Assembly: GCF_023278185.1 (NCBI RefSeq)
Contig: NZ_CP066356.1
Location: 310,001-374,000, forward strand
Reading direction: 5' to 3'
DNA from: Bradyrhizobium elkanii USDA 76
Lineage (GTDB): Bacteria; Pseudomonadota; Alphaproteobacteria; Rhizobiales; Xanthobacteraceae
Length of the DNA: 64,000 nt
Both the position numbers and the translations under genes were made by a program. This document shows, piece by piece, positions 52,561 to 61,015 of this stretch (position 1 is the first letter of the stretch; the number at the start of each line of letters is the position of its first letter). The notes beneath the pieces are model-generated. The model saw only the letters and a list, made by a program, of their open reading frames with translations, was not told where the DNA came from and ran no database searches.

Positions 52561-53901
52561 ATGCTTCGCGCCGAAGACAACAAATTCCTCACCGAATCCG
52601 GTGAGGGGACCGGCATGGGCGAATTGCTGCGGCGGTTCTGGATTCCGGTGCTGCTGTCGGAGGAGCTGCCGGAGCCGGACAGCGATCCGAAGAAGATCGT
52701 GGTGATGGGCGAGGAGCTGCTTGCCTTCCGCGACACGAGGGGCGTGGTCGGCGTCATCGACCAGTACTGCCCGCATCGCGGCGCCAATCTCTGGCTCGGC
52801 CGCAACGAGGAATGCGGCATCCGCTGCGTCTATCACGGCTGGAAGTTCGACACCGACGGCCGCTGCGTCGACATGCCGACGTCGTATCCCGACCTCAACG
52901 CAAAGGACCTGATCCGGATCAAGTCCTATCCGGTGCGCGAATGGGGCGACATGATCTGGGCCTATATGGGCCCGGCCGATCAGATGCCCGAACTGCCGGC
53001 GCTGGAGATGGCGCTGCTGCCGGCCTCGCACCGCTTCGTCACCAAGAAGTGGCAGGACTGCAACTGGGTGCAGGCGGTGGAAGGCTCGATCGACACCGCG
53101 CATTTCACCTTCGCGCATCTCTCCTTCGAGAAGGAGGAGAACGAGATCCTCGACATCAAGAAGCATTTCGTGAACCCGCTGACGCGGGTCGCGACCGATC
53201 ACATGCGCTGGATCGCCGAGGACCCGCGCCCGGTGATCAAGATCAATCCGCATGAGGCCGGCCTCACGGTGGCGGGCGGACGGCTCACCGGCAGCGACAA
53301 CATCTATTGGCGCATCGCCCAGTTCCTGATGCCGTTCCACAGCTACGCGCCGAGCTCGATGCCGGGCGAGAACATGTTCGGCCAGACCTTCGTGCCGGTC
53401 ACCGACACCAATTGCTGGATCTACACCTATGCGTGGAATCCACACCGCCCGCTGACCGATGCCGAGCGTGAAGGCTACGCCAACGGCAATGGCGTGATGG
53501 CTGTCGTCGACGAGAACTACGTGCCGCTGCGCAACAAGGCCAACGACTATCTGATCGACCGCAAGCTGCAGCGGACCAAGAGCTATACCGGCATCAAGGG
53601 CGTTTCCGAGCAGGACGCCGCGGTGCAGGACAGCCAGGGCCCGATCGCCGATCGCACCCGCGAGCATCTCGGCCCGACCGATCTCGGCATCATGCATTTC
53701 CGCAAGCTGGTGATGGAGGCGGCCCGTGCGCTGCAGAAGGGCGAGGCGCCGCCGCATACTCAGCACCAGGACCGCTACACCGTGCGCTCCGGCGCCTGTG
53801 TCACCAGCAAGACCAAGGATCTCACCGCTGTGATGATCGAGCGGTTCGGCGATCCCGCCGGCTTCGTCGGCGGTCCCGGCCAGAACGCCGCCGCGGAGTA
53901 A
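52561..53901 (+). CDS. Rieske aromatic ring-hydroxylating oxygenase, alpha subunit
   Basis: The 446-residue protein has an N-terminal Rieske [2Fe-2S] site (C70-P-H72 and C89-x2-H92, in CPHRG and CVYHGWK) and the mononuclear iron ligands His181 and His186 in DTAHFTFAHL, preceded by NWVQAVEGS. It resembles the phthalate 4,5-dioxygenase / vanillate demethylase class, which uses a separate reductase. No reductase or ferredoxin gene is nearby. GGGAGG lies 8 bases before the ATG. It follows a TauD-type gene by 47 bp. Confidence 0.9.
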   Translation: MLRAEDNKFLTESGEGTGMGELLRRFWIPVLLSEELPEPDSDPKKIVVMGEELLAFRDTRGVVGVIDQYCPHRGANLWLGRNEECGIRCVYHGWKFDTDGRCVDMPTSYPDLNAKDLIRIKSYPVREWGDMIWAYMGPADQMPELPALEMALLPASHRFVTKKWQDCNWVQAVEGSIDTAHFTFAHLSFEKEENEILDIKKHFVNPLTRVATDHMRWIAEDPRPVIKINPHEAGLTVAGGRLTGSDNIYWRIAQFLMPFHSYAPSSMPGENMFGQTFVPVTDTNCWIYTYAWNPHRPLTDAEREGYANGNGVMAVVDENYVPLRNKANDYLIDRKLQRTKSYTGIKGVSEQDAAVQDSQGPIADRTREHLGPTDLGIMHFRKLVMEAARALQKGEAPPHTQHQDRYTVRSGACVTSKTKDLTAVMIERFGDPAGFVGGPGQNAAAE

Positions 53902-53909
53902 CCTCCGCT

Positions 53910-54070
53910 GTCGTCCTGCGAAAGCAGGGACCCATAGCCACAGGTGTTCGTTGTTGTGCCACGCTGGGGCCCCAACCTTCGCCAAACCGGCAACGGTGGT
54001 TATGGGTCCGGGTCGCGCTTCCGCCTTCGCTCGTTGAGCTACGACGGACAAGTCGCTTGCCCGGGACGAC
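53910..54070. repeat. Inverted repeat, family B copy 4 (extended)
   Basis: GTCGTCCTGCGAAAGCAGGGACCCATAGCCAC at the left and GTGGTTATGGGTCCGGG...CCCGGGACGAC at the right. The right side carries a second unit-like stretch. It lies between convergent genes. Confidence 0.78.
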
Positions 54071-54077
54071 ATCGGGG

Positions 54078-55685
54078 CTACAGCGGAATCCTGCGATACT
54101 CGCGGTTGGCGAGGCTGGCTTCCTCGAGGTCGAGGTCGCGCTCGATGCGCCGCCTGGTCTCGTCGGTGATCTTGCCGTCGCGCAGCAGCATATGGATGAA
54201 CTTGCGCTCGGAGGCGATCAGCTCCCGCGTCAGCTCGGTGCCGGTGGCGGAGACGTCGTGGGTGTCGGGGTTGAGCGAGTCGGGCAGCTGGTTGATGCGG
54301 ATCTCGTGCCGCGAGCGCAAGAGCTTGATCACCTCGTCGGAAAGCTCGCGATCGTCGGTGATGGCATCGAGCGACTTCAGCGCGGCGTTCAGCGCCTCGC
54401 GCCGCGCCGCGATCTCCTGCTCGTGCTCGGCGATGTGCTCGCTGCGTCCGTCCCTGGCGAGGCCGAGCCAGCGCACCACCGGCGGCAGAGTGAGGCCGAG
54501 CCCGACCAGCGTCACGAAGATCACGCCGAAGGCGACGAACAGGATCAGGTCGCGATACGGGAAGGCATCGCCGTTCGGCAATGTCAGGGGCAGCGCCAGC
54601 GCCGCGGCGAGCGAGACCGCGCCGCGCACGCCGGTGAAGGCCACCACGAACACCGCCCGCCACGACGGCAGCGGATCGCGCTCGCGCACGCGGGCGCTGA
54701 TCCAGCGCGGCAGATAGGTGCCGGGAAACACCCAGACGAAGCGCGCGACGATCACGATCACGGCGACCAGCACGGTCGCGGTGAGGATGTCGTGCAGCGG
54801 AAACGACTTCGACTTCTCGTACAGCGAGCGCATCTGGAAGCCGGTCAAGAGGAACAGCAGGCCCTCGATCAGATAGATGATCAGGTCCCAGAAGAAGATG
54901 CCCTGCAGGCGCGTCGCGGCCGAGATCAGCAGCGGCCCGTTCCAGCTCATGTAGAGGCCGCAGGCGACGGTCGCGATCACGCCGCTGCCGCCGAAATGCT
55001 CCGGGATCCAGTAGGCGAGATAGGGCGTGATCAGCGACAGCGTGATCTCGACCTGCGGATCGCGGGCGCGGCGGCGGGCGCGCAGGCTGAGCCAGCCGAC
55101 CGCGGTGCCGAACGCGATCTCGCCGGCGACGATGACGAGGAACGTGCCGGTCGCCTTCGGCAGCGAGAACAGCCCGGTGGTGATCGCGGCGAGCGCGAAG
55201 CGGTAGAGGATCAGCGCGGTCGCGTCATTGGCGAGCCCTTCGCCCTCGAGCACCACCAGGATGCGGCGGGGCATGCCGAGCTTGCGGGCGATCGCCAGCG
55301 GCGCGACCACGTCCGGCGGCGCGACGATGGCGCCGAGCAGGAAGCCGATGCTCCAGGGCAGGCCGATCAGATAATGGGTCGCGGTTGCGACCATGAAGGC
55401 GGTGAAGATCACGCAGCCGACCGACAGCAGGATGATCGGCCGCAGATTGGCCTTGAACTCGCGCCAGCTCATCGCGACGCTCGCCGAATAGATCAGCGGC
55501 GGCAGCACCACCAGCAGCACGAGCTCAGGCGGCAGTTCCAGCGACGGCATGCCCGGCACGAAGGCGAGCACGATGCCGACCAGCAGCAGCAGGATCGCGG
55601 GCGCGATATCGGTCCGCCGCGCCACCAGGGCGGTTCCCGCCAGCACGCCGAGCAAAGTGAGAAAAATCTGAAACTTGGCTTCCAT
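54078..55685 (-). CDS. CPA1-family Na+/H+ antiporter
   Basis: The 535-residue protein has about 12 helices, then a cytoplasmic C-terminal region of about 120 residues rich in charged helices. CPA1 motifs are visible: APPDVVAPLA (PD of the ion-binding pair), EGEGLANDATALILYRF (ND motif) and FTGVRGAVSLAAALALPL. It exchanges Na+ or K+ for H+ at the inner membrane. It is transcribed alone. The ion preference cannot be told from sequence. Confidence 0.9.
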   Translation of the reverse strand: MEAKFQIFLTLLGVLAGTALVARRTDIAPAILLLLVGIVLAFVPGMPSLELPPELVLLVVLPPLIYSASVAMSWREFKANLRPIILLSVGCVIFTAFMVATATHYLIGLPWSIGFLLGAIVAPPDVVAPLAIARKLGMPRRILVVLEGEGLANDATALILYRFALAAITTGLFSLPKATGTFLVIVAGEIAFGTAVGWLSLRARRRARDPQVEITLSLITPYLAYWIPEHFGGSGVIATVACGLYMSWNGPLLISAATRLQGIFFWDLIIYLIEGLLFLLTGFQMRSLYEKSKSFPLHDILTATVLVAVIVIVARFVWVFPGTYLPRWISARVRERDPLPSWRAVFVVAFTGVRGAVSLAAALALPLTLPNGDAFPYRDLILFVAFGVIFVTLVGLGLTLPPVVRWLGLARDGRSEHIAEHEQEIAARREALNAALKSLDAITDDRELSDEVIKLLRSRHEIRINQLPDSLNPDTHDVSATGTELTRELIASERKFIHMLLRDGKITDETRRRIERDLDLEEASLANREYRRIPL

Positions 55686-55794
55686 AATGGGCTCAATTCG
55701 CCCGGAAACCGGTGCCAGTCAATGCGGTCCGGCTGGAGCCGGACCGCGGGGGCGTGTCACCAAAGCCGTCGCGGGGCGCGCCGCGCCGGGTCGA

Positions 55795-56169
55795 TCAATC
55801 CCTGAGGTCGTAGCGGTACGACTTCGAGACGATCTGCCAGCCGTCGGCGAGCTTCATCGCCACCAGATAGTCGGTGAAATAGCGCGGCGGCAGCTGGCAG
55901 CGCACCTTGATGAAGGCGGTGTTGTCGTCGGAGCGGTCGATGGTGACGATAAAATCCTCGCGCGGCTTGCCTTCGGCCTTCGCCGAGGTGCGCTTGCGCA
56001 CCAAGGCAAGCCAGTCCGGCACGGTCAGGACCTTCAGCTCGCCTTTCTCAACCCAGCGCAAGTCGGCGCTCGGATGAAAAGCCTCGGCAAGCTTGTCGGC
56101 ATTGCTCTCGTAGAGACCGTCGAAATAGGTTTGCACGACGCTTTCGACGCTGGATCGATCTTGGCTCAT
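55795..56169 (-). CDS. NTF2-like/SnoaL-fold (lumazine-binding-like) protein
   Basis: The 124-residue protein begins SSVESVVQTYFDGLYESNADKLAEAFHPSADLRWV and ends DYLVAMKLADGWQIVSKSYRYDLRD, the usual pattern of the NTF2-like superfamily close to the putative lumazine-binding group. The cone-shaped fold binds small ligands; catalytic residues cannot be assigned. The ATG at 56169 has GGGAGG upstream. Its leader contains a family E repeat, shared with the divergent GFA gene. Confidence 0.78.
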   Translation of the reverse strand: MSQDRSSVESVVQTYFDGLYESNADKLAEAFHPSADLRWVEKGELKVLTVPDWLALVRKRTSAKAEGKPREDFIVTIDRSDDNTAFIKVRCQLPPRYFTDYLVAMKLADGWQIVSKSYRYDLRD

Positions 56170-56201
56170 TGGTTGGTCCTCCCGGCAGGATTGGATCGGC
56201 T

Positions 56202-56306
56202 GGAGCGCGCTTTCGAGCGAAGCGGGTGCCGGTTCGCCCGAAGAAAACGCGTCAAAGCTCGAATCTGGAGCCCCGTTCCGATTCAATTGGAGCGGAAAGG
56301 GCTCTA
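56202..56306. repeat. Palindromic repeat, family E copy 2
   Basis: It contains TGGAGCGCGCTTTCGAGCGAAG, CCGGTTCGCCCGAAGAAAACGCGTC and the weakened hairpin ATCTGGAGCCCCGTTCCGATTC ... GGAGCGGAAAGGGCTCTA. It matches 35425-35526 over most of its length. It lies between two divergent genes. Confidence 0.8.
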
Positions 56307-56372
56307 GGATTTAGCCATGAACCGCCGGATTGCGCCATGGCCGGCGACAAAATTCTGCGTGAGGGACGAGTT

Positions 56373-56807
56373 GTGACCGCATCTGCAAATTCGAACGAAC
56401 ATATCCTGACCGGCGAATGCTTCTGCCGCGACGTGCGCTACGAGGTGGCCGACGCGTTTGCCTATGCGCTCAATTGTCACTGCTCGAACTGCCGGCGCAC
56501 CACGGGATCGGCGTTCAAGCCGTTCGCTGGAATCGCGCGCGACAGATTCACCGTGGTCAGCGGTGCTGATGGGCTCCTGATCTACGGCGATGAGCTCACC
56601 CACGACGCGCATTGCGGCCGCTGCGGCTCGCTGCTCTATTCGCTGGTCCGCGCCGGTGCCTATGTCCATGTCGCGATGGGCACGCTGCGCGACGCGCCGG
56701 CGATCCGGCCGACCGCCCACATCTTCGTCGGCTCCAAGGCGCCGTGGTACACGATATCGGACGATCTGCCGCAATATCAGGAGCACGTGACGCAAGGCGC
56801 GGAATAG
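56373..56807 (+). CDS. GFA-family (glutathione-dependent formaldehyde-activating-like) protein
   Basis: The 144-residue protein has the zinc-ligand layout of GFA proteins: CFC at 16-18, CHCSNC (about 41-46) with the following RRTTGSAFK, and CGRCGS near 92-96, then VHVAMGTL. GFA proteins bind structural and catalytic zinc and accelerate S-hydroxymethylglutathione formation, though many have no proven role. I prefer the GTG at 56373 with GAGGG upstream; an ATG at 56337 would add 12 residues. Confidence 0.87.
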   Translation: MTASANSNEHILTGECFCRDVRYEVADAFAYALNCHCSNCRRTTGSAFKPFAGIARDRFTVVSGADGLLIYGDELTHDAHCGRCGSLLYSLVRAGAYVHVAMGTLRDAPAIRPTAHIFVGSKAPWYTISDDLPQYQEHVTQGAE

Positions 56808-56891
56808 ATCCGCGCGACGTCATCGGCGTGCTGCTTGTCGTCCTTGCCGACCGCCTTGCGCACGGCATCTCATCATGTACTGGCGGCGCAG

Positions 56892-57572
56892 CTAGATCGC
56901 GCTCGCCGCGATATTCACCATCAGGGCGAGCAGCGCGGTGTTGAACACGAACGAGATGATGCCATGCACGGTCGCGGTGCGGCGGATGATCTTGTCGGTG
57001 ATGCCGACGTCGGAGACCTGCGCCGTCATGCCGATCACGAACGAGAAATAGACGAAGTCCCAGTAATCGGCGTCGACATGTTCCTCGCCGCTCGGAAACT
57101 GCAATCCGCCGGGCGTCTTGCCGCGATAATACTCATGGGCGTAGTGCAGCGCGAACGCGGTGTGGACCATCGTCCATGACAGCGTGATGGTGACGATTGC
57201 CAGCGTCAGTCCGGCAGGGCTGCCTTTGGATGCGCCGAGCTCGAACACGATGGCTGCGAGGCTCGCCAGCGCGCCGAACGCGGTCAGCAGCAGGATCAGG
57301 AAACGGCCGTCGTCCTGCAGCATGGCGCTTCGCTTGATATGGGCGACGCCACAGCGCAGCATCATCACATAGGCGAGCACGAGATAGAGCGCGGCGAAGG
57401 CATCCCAGCCCGCGAGCAGGCGCGTGACGATGCGCGGTGCTCCCGGCACCAATAGCGCAGCCAGGACGCCGAAAGCGATCGAGCCGAAGGTACGCGGCCG
57501 GCCCACGACGACGCGGACCGGCAGCGGCAGCTTGCGGAAGCGAACAAGGCGGTCGTCGATCTCCCTGTTCAT
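56892..57572 (-). CDS. DUF1345-family membrane protein
   Basis: The 226-residue protein has five to six hydrophobic helices. FALHYAHEYYRG, with DYWDFVYFSFVIGMTAQVSDV near the end, is the DUF1345 signature. The family is widespread in proteobacteria and of unknown function. It lies 18 bp after the start-side neighbour, the prenyl synthase gene, on the same strand, and may share its transcript. Confidence 0.87.
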   Translation of the reverse strand: MNREIDDRLVRFRKLPLPVRVVVGRPRTFGSIAFGVLAALLVPGAPRIVTRLLAGWDAFAALYLVLAYVMMLRCGVAHIKRSAMLQDDGRFLILLLTAFGALASLAAIVFELGASKGSPAGLTLAIVTITLSWTMVHTAFALHYAHEYYRGKTPGGLQFPSGEEHVDADYWDFVYFSFVIGMTAQVSDVGITDKIIRRTATVHGIISFVFNTALLALMVNIAASAI

Positions 57573-57590
57573 TTCGCGCGGTGCTCTCGG

Positions 57591-58511
57591 CTAATTCTTG
57601 CGCTCGGCGACGAAGTGGGCGGCCGCGCGCAGCACGTCGCTGCGGTCGCCGAACACCGACAGCGCGGCGTCGGCGCGCGCCAGGAGGTCGCGGACGCGCT
57701 GCTTGGCGCCATCGATGCCGAGCTGGGTGACGAAGGTGGTCTTGCCGAGCGCGGCATCAGCGCCGGCCGGCTTGCCGAGCGCGGCGGCGTCGCCCTCGAC
57801 GTCAAGCAGATCGTCGGCGATCTGGAAGGCTTCGCCGAGCGCTTTGCCGTAATCGTCGAGCGCCTGGTATTCCTTCTGCGAGGCCTGGCCGAGGATCGCG
57901 CCGGCGATGCAGCCGAAGCGGAGCAGCGCGCCGGTCTTCATCTGCTGCACGCGCGCGACGTCGACCGGCTCGCGATCGCCGAAGCGGCCTTCGCCGGCGA
58001 GGTCGAGGATCTGGCCGCCGGCCATGCCGCCGATGCCGGAGGCGCGCGCCAGCGCGCGGGTCAGGAGCAGGCGGACCTGGGCGTCCTTGTGGATCGCATC
58101 GCGGGTGATGATGTCGAAGGCGATCGTCAGCAGCGCGTCGCCGGCGAGGATCGCGGTGGCGTCGTCATAGGCCTTGTGCAGGGTCGGGCGGCCGCGGCGC
58201 AGATCGGAATTGTCCATCGCCGGCAGGTCGTCGTGGATCAGCGAGTAGCAGTGGATGCATTCGAGCGCGGCGCCGACCAGCAGGGCGGCTTCGCGCGGGA
58301 TGCCGAACACCGCCGCGCTCTCGACCACGAGGAACGGCCGCAGCCGCTTGCCGCCGCCGAGGCTCGAATAGCGCATCGCCTCGATCAGCCGCTTCGGGCG
58401 CACGATCTCGTCGCTTTCGGTCGCGTCGGACAGCAGTTTGGCGAGCAGGGCTTCGGTATCCTCCGCGGTCTGGTCCAGCCGCTTGGAAAACTCTGCAGTA
58501 CCGGTCGTCAT
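57591..58511 (-). CDS. ispA: Type II polyprenyl synthase, probably farnesyl diphosphate synthase
   Basis: The 306-residue protein has the first Asp-rich motif HDDLPAMDN (D94, D95, D100, a DDx4D of the bacterial type), the second DDLLD (about 227-231) and GGKRLRP. Tyr89 lies five residues before the first Asp. With the two-residue insertion this is the pattern of bacterial farnesyl-PP synthases, so FPP is the likely product rather than GGPP. It condenses IPP with DMAPP/GPP. The ATG at 58511 begins the conserved part; the frame is open to 58718. It is divergent from mtgA. Confidence 0.92.
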   Translation of the reverse strand: MTTGTAEFSKRLDQTAEDTEALLAKLLSDATESDEIVRPKRLIEAMRYSSLGGGKRLRPFLVVESAAVFGIPREAALLVGAALECIHCYSLIHDDLPAMDNSDLRRGRPTLHKAYDDATAILAGDALLTIAFDIITRDAIHKDAQVRLLLTRALARASGIGGMAGGQILDLAGEGRFGDREPVDVARVQQMKTGALLRFGCIAGAILGQASQKEYQALDDYGKALGEAFQIADDLLDVEGDAAALGKPAGADAALGKTTFVTQLGIDGAKQRVRDLLARADAALSVFGDRSDVLRAAAHFVAERKN

Positions 58512-58650
58512 TAAGAATTGCTCCAGATCGATTTGCGGCCGGACAATCGTTGATGGGATCGGCTTCGTCAATTCCTGCCCTGCGACGGAATGCGCCTTAA
58601 AAGTGCTGGAAAAACCGTGAATTATCCCGCAGACGTCGACGGCGCCGGCC

Positions 58651-59382
<732 letters not shown>

Positions 59383-59542
59383 GGCCGATTTCGGACGCTT
59401 TTTGCTGCCTCCGGCCCTAGCTTTACGCAGTGCCTTCCTCTATAAGCGCGGCCTTACCGGCATCGCAGCTGGCGCTTTGAAGCGCTGTGCGCTCGTCCCC
59501 ATTTCGGACGATGCCTCCGCAACACCCCTAGAGGACACCGTC

Positions 59543-59728
59543 ATGGCCGTTCCCAGAAGAAAAACCTCGCCGTCGCGCCGTGGCATGCGCCGTTCGGCCG
59601 ATGCGATCAAGACCCCGACCTATGTCGAGGACAAGGACTCCGGCGAACTGCGCCGTCCGCACCACCTCGACCTGAAGACCGGCATGTACAAGGGCCGCCA
59701 GGTCCTGAAGGCCAAGAAAGAGTCCTGA
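59543..59728 (+). CDS. rpmF: 50S ribosomal protein L32
   Basis: The 61-residue basic protein begins [18 protein letters not shown] and ends [10 protein letters not shown], the alphaproteobacterial L32 form without zinc-binding Cys residues. GAGGACACC precedes the ATG at 59543. It is 160 bp after mtgA; TATAAG at 59441 could be part of its own promoter. Confidence 0.95.
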   Translation: MAVPRRKTSPSRRGMRRSADAIKTPTYVEDKDSGELRRPHHLDLKTGMYKGRQVLKAKKES

Positions 59729-59745
59729 TCGGACATTCGGCCTGC

Positions 59746-59765
59746 GCGCCGCAGCCATGCGGCGC
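59746..59765 (+). terminator. Hairpin after rpmF
   Basis: GCGCCGCA and TGCGGCGC are perfect 8-bp arms around GCCA, 17 bp past the rpmF stop. There is no T-run, so the call is tentative. Confidence 0.45.
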
Positions 59766-59871
59766 GGCGCCCGAATTCGGCCAACGAGTGCGGTCAACAC
59801 GGGCGCGTCAGCGGCGAAGCCAATGAGCATCGCCGCATTGCTGGTTCTCCCTGAATAAGGCGCAAGCCCCG

Positions 59872-60504
59872 ATGGTCGGTTTTCCGCTGCTGCTCGTTCC
59901 GCTCGCGGTCTACAACATCATCGCCTTCCTGATGCCCGGCGTGTCCTTCACGGACCCGCTGATCAGGCTGACATTGCTGTCGGGCGAGCAATGGCAGATC
60001 ACGCTCAGCGACATGCTGCTCGCCGCTGCCGTGCTGCTGTTGCTGCTCGAGGTCATCAAGGGCGCGCGCCCCGGCGCGAAATATCTCACCGACCATCTGC
60101 TGTCGCTGATCGTGTTCGGCGCCGCCGCCGCCGAATTCGTGCTCTGGCCGAAATTCGGCAACTCGACCTATGGCCTGCTCGCGCTGCTGGCGCTGGTCGA
60201 TTTCATCTCCGGAATTGCGCTGCGCACCCGCCGCCGTGCGGTGGTCGCGCCTGCGGCACCAAGCGTCAGCAGGGCGCAGCCCGAGGCGCCGCAGCCCGCG
60301 CCGGCAGAGACGCCCGCGCCGCGTTCCGAGCCCGCACCCGTCGCCCCACCGGCGCCTGCTGCTCCGCCGCCGGCCGCGCCCGTTCCGCCAGCGACGTCGG
60401 TTGCGGAATCCGTGCTGCTCGATCAGTCCGCGCCGAAGCCGACCGTCGCTTCACCGGATTTGCAGCCGGGCGGCCATCCGCCGTCGGACGCGCCGCAGCG
60501 CTGA
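59872..60504 (+). CDS. Membrane protein with Pro/Ala-rich tail, unknown function
   Basis: The 210-residue protein has three or four hydrophobic helices in residues 3-120 (FPLLLVPLAVYNIIAFLM, LLAAAVLLLLLEVI, LIVFGAAAAEFVLW, YGLLALLALVDFISGIAL). A low-complexity Pro/Ala-rich tail (about 125-210) follows, containing repeats of APAP/PPAPA type. The tail may be cytoplasmic and flexible. It resembles bradyrhizobial hypothetical proteins. No function can be assigned. Confidence 0.75.
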   Translation: MVGFPLLLVPLAVYNIIAFLMPGVSFTDPLIRLTLLSGEQWQITLSDMLLAAAVLLLLLEVIKGARPGAKYLTDHLLSLIVFGAAAAEFVLWPKFGNSTYGLLALLALVDFISGIALRTRRRAVVAPAAPSVSRAQPEAPQPAPAETPAPRSEPAPVAPPAPAAPPPAAPVPPATSVAESVLLDQSAPKPTVASPDLQPGGHPPSDAPQR

Positions 60505-60511
60505 TATTTTC

Positions 60512-60796
60512 CTAGATGATCTGCCGGGTCCGCCGCGCCACGCTGCGGCGTTCGTCGACGTGCGGGCCGTAAGCGTTCTGCGCGTCGGCCAATGACCCAC
60601 GCCGCTGCCCGCACGTCTGCGGTTCGTGTGCGGCGGTTGCGATCAGGTGAGCCACAAATGATGGATCGGCATGCGGCAGCGGGATCTTGGGCGCCCAATG
60701 GGTGGTCGCGGCCAGCGGCACCAGCGCCGTGCTGGCCGCCGCAGCATCGCCGGTGCACTCACCGTCGAGGATTTCCGATTGATCGATATCCGGCAT
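60512..60796 (-). CDS. 94-residue rhizobial conserved hypothetical protein
   Basis: The protein contains PSFVAHLIATAAHEPQTCGQRRGSLADAQNAYG, close to a pattern (FLAHLIATA..PQTR..RR..P.DA..AY) that I recall in many short bradyrhizobial proteins of unknown role. The ribosome site is weak. It lies in the space between the Pro/Ala-rich membrane protein and the GGDEF-EAL gene, 7 bp from the convergent stop. No domain or function is known. Coding status rests on the pattern. Confidence 0.6.
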   Translation of the reverse strand: MPDIDQSEILDGECTGDAAAASTALVPLAATTHWAPKIPLPHADPSFVAHLIATAAHEPQTCGQRRGSLADAQNAYGPHVDERRSVARRTRQII

Positions 60797-61015
60797 CGTC
60801 TGCGACCCGTTGGAGCGTCATAGTTTGGGACGTTGCGTCCCTCCGCAACACCCCCGTGGCAAGGGTCATGCCCGCCGTCCCCAGTTCGTTCCCGGCCAGT
60901 CGAAAACGTGGTTTCCAGATTATTTATCAACTTCACCTAGCGTTGGATTCGCCGGAACCACTATCGTGAGAGCGTGTAGAATCACCGGGCGCCGTCCCAA
61001 ATCGAGACATGTTCG

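Noticed and set aside
52453..54663. A 736-codon open frame on the minus strand opposite the Rieske gene
   Set aside because: It runs across two real genes, the Rieske oxygenase and part of the antiporter, and shows no domain; it is an antisense artefact.
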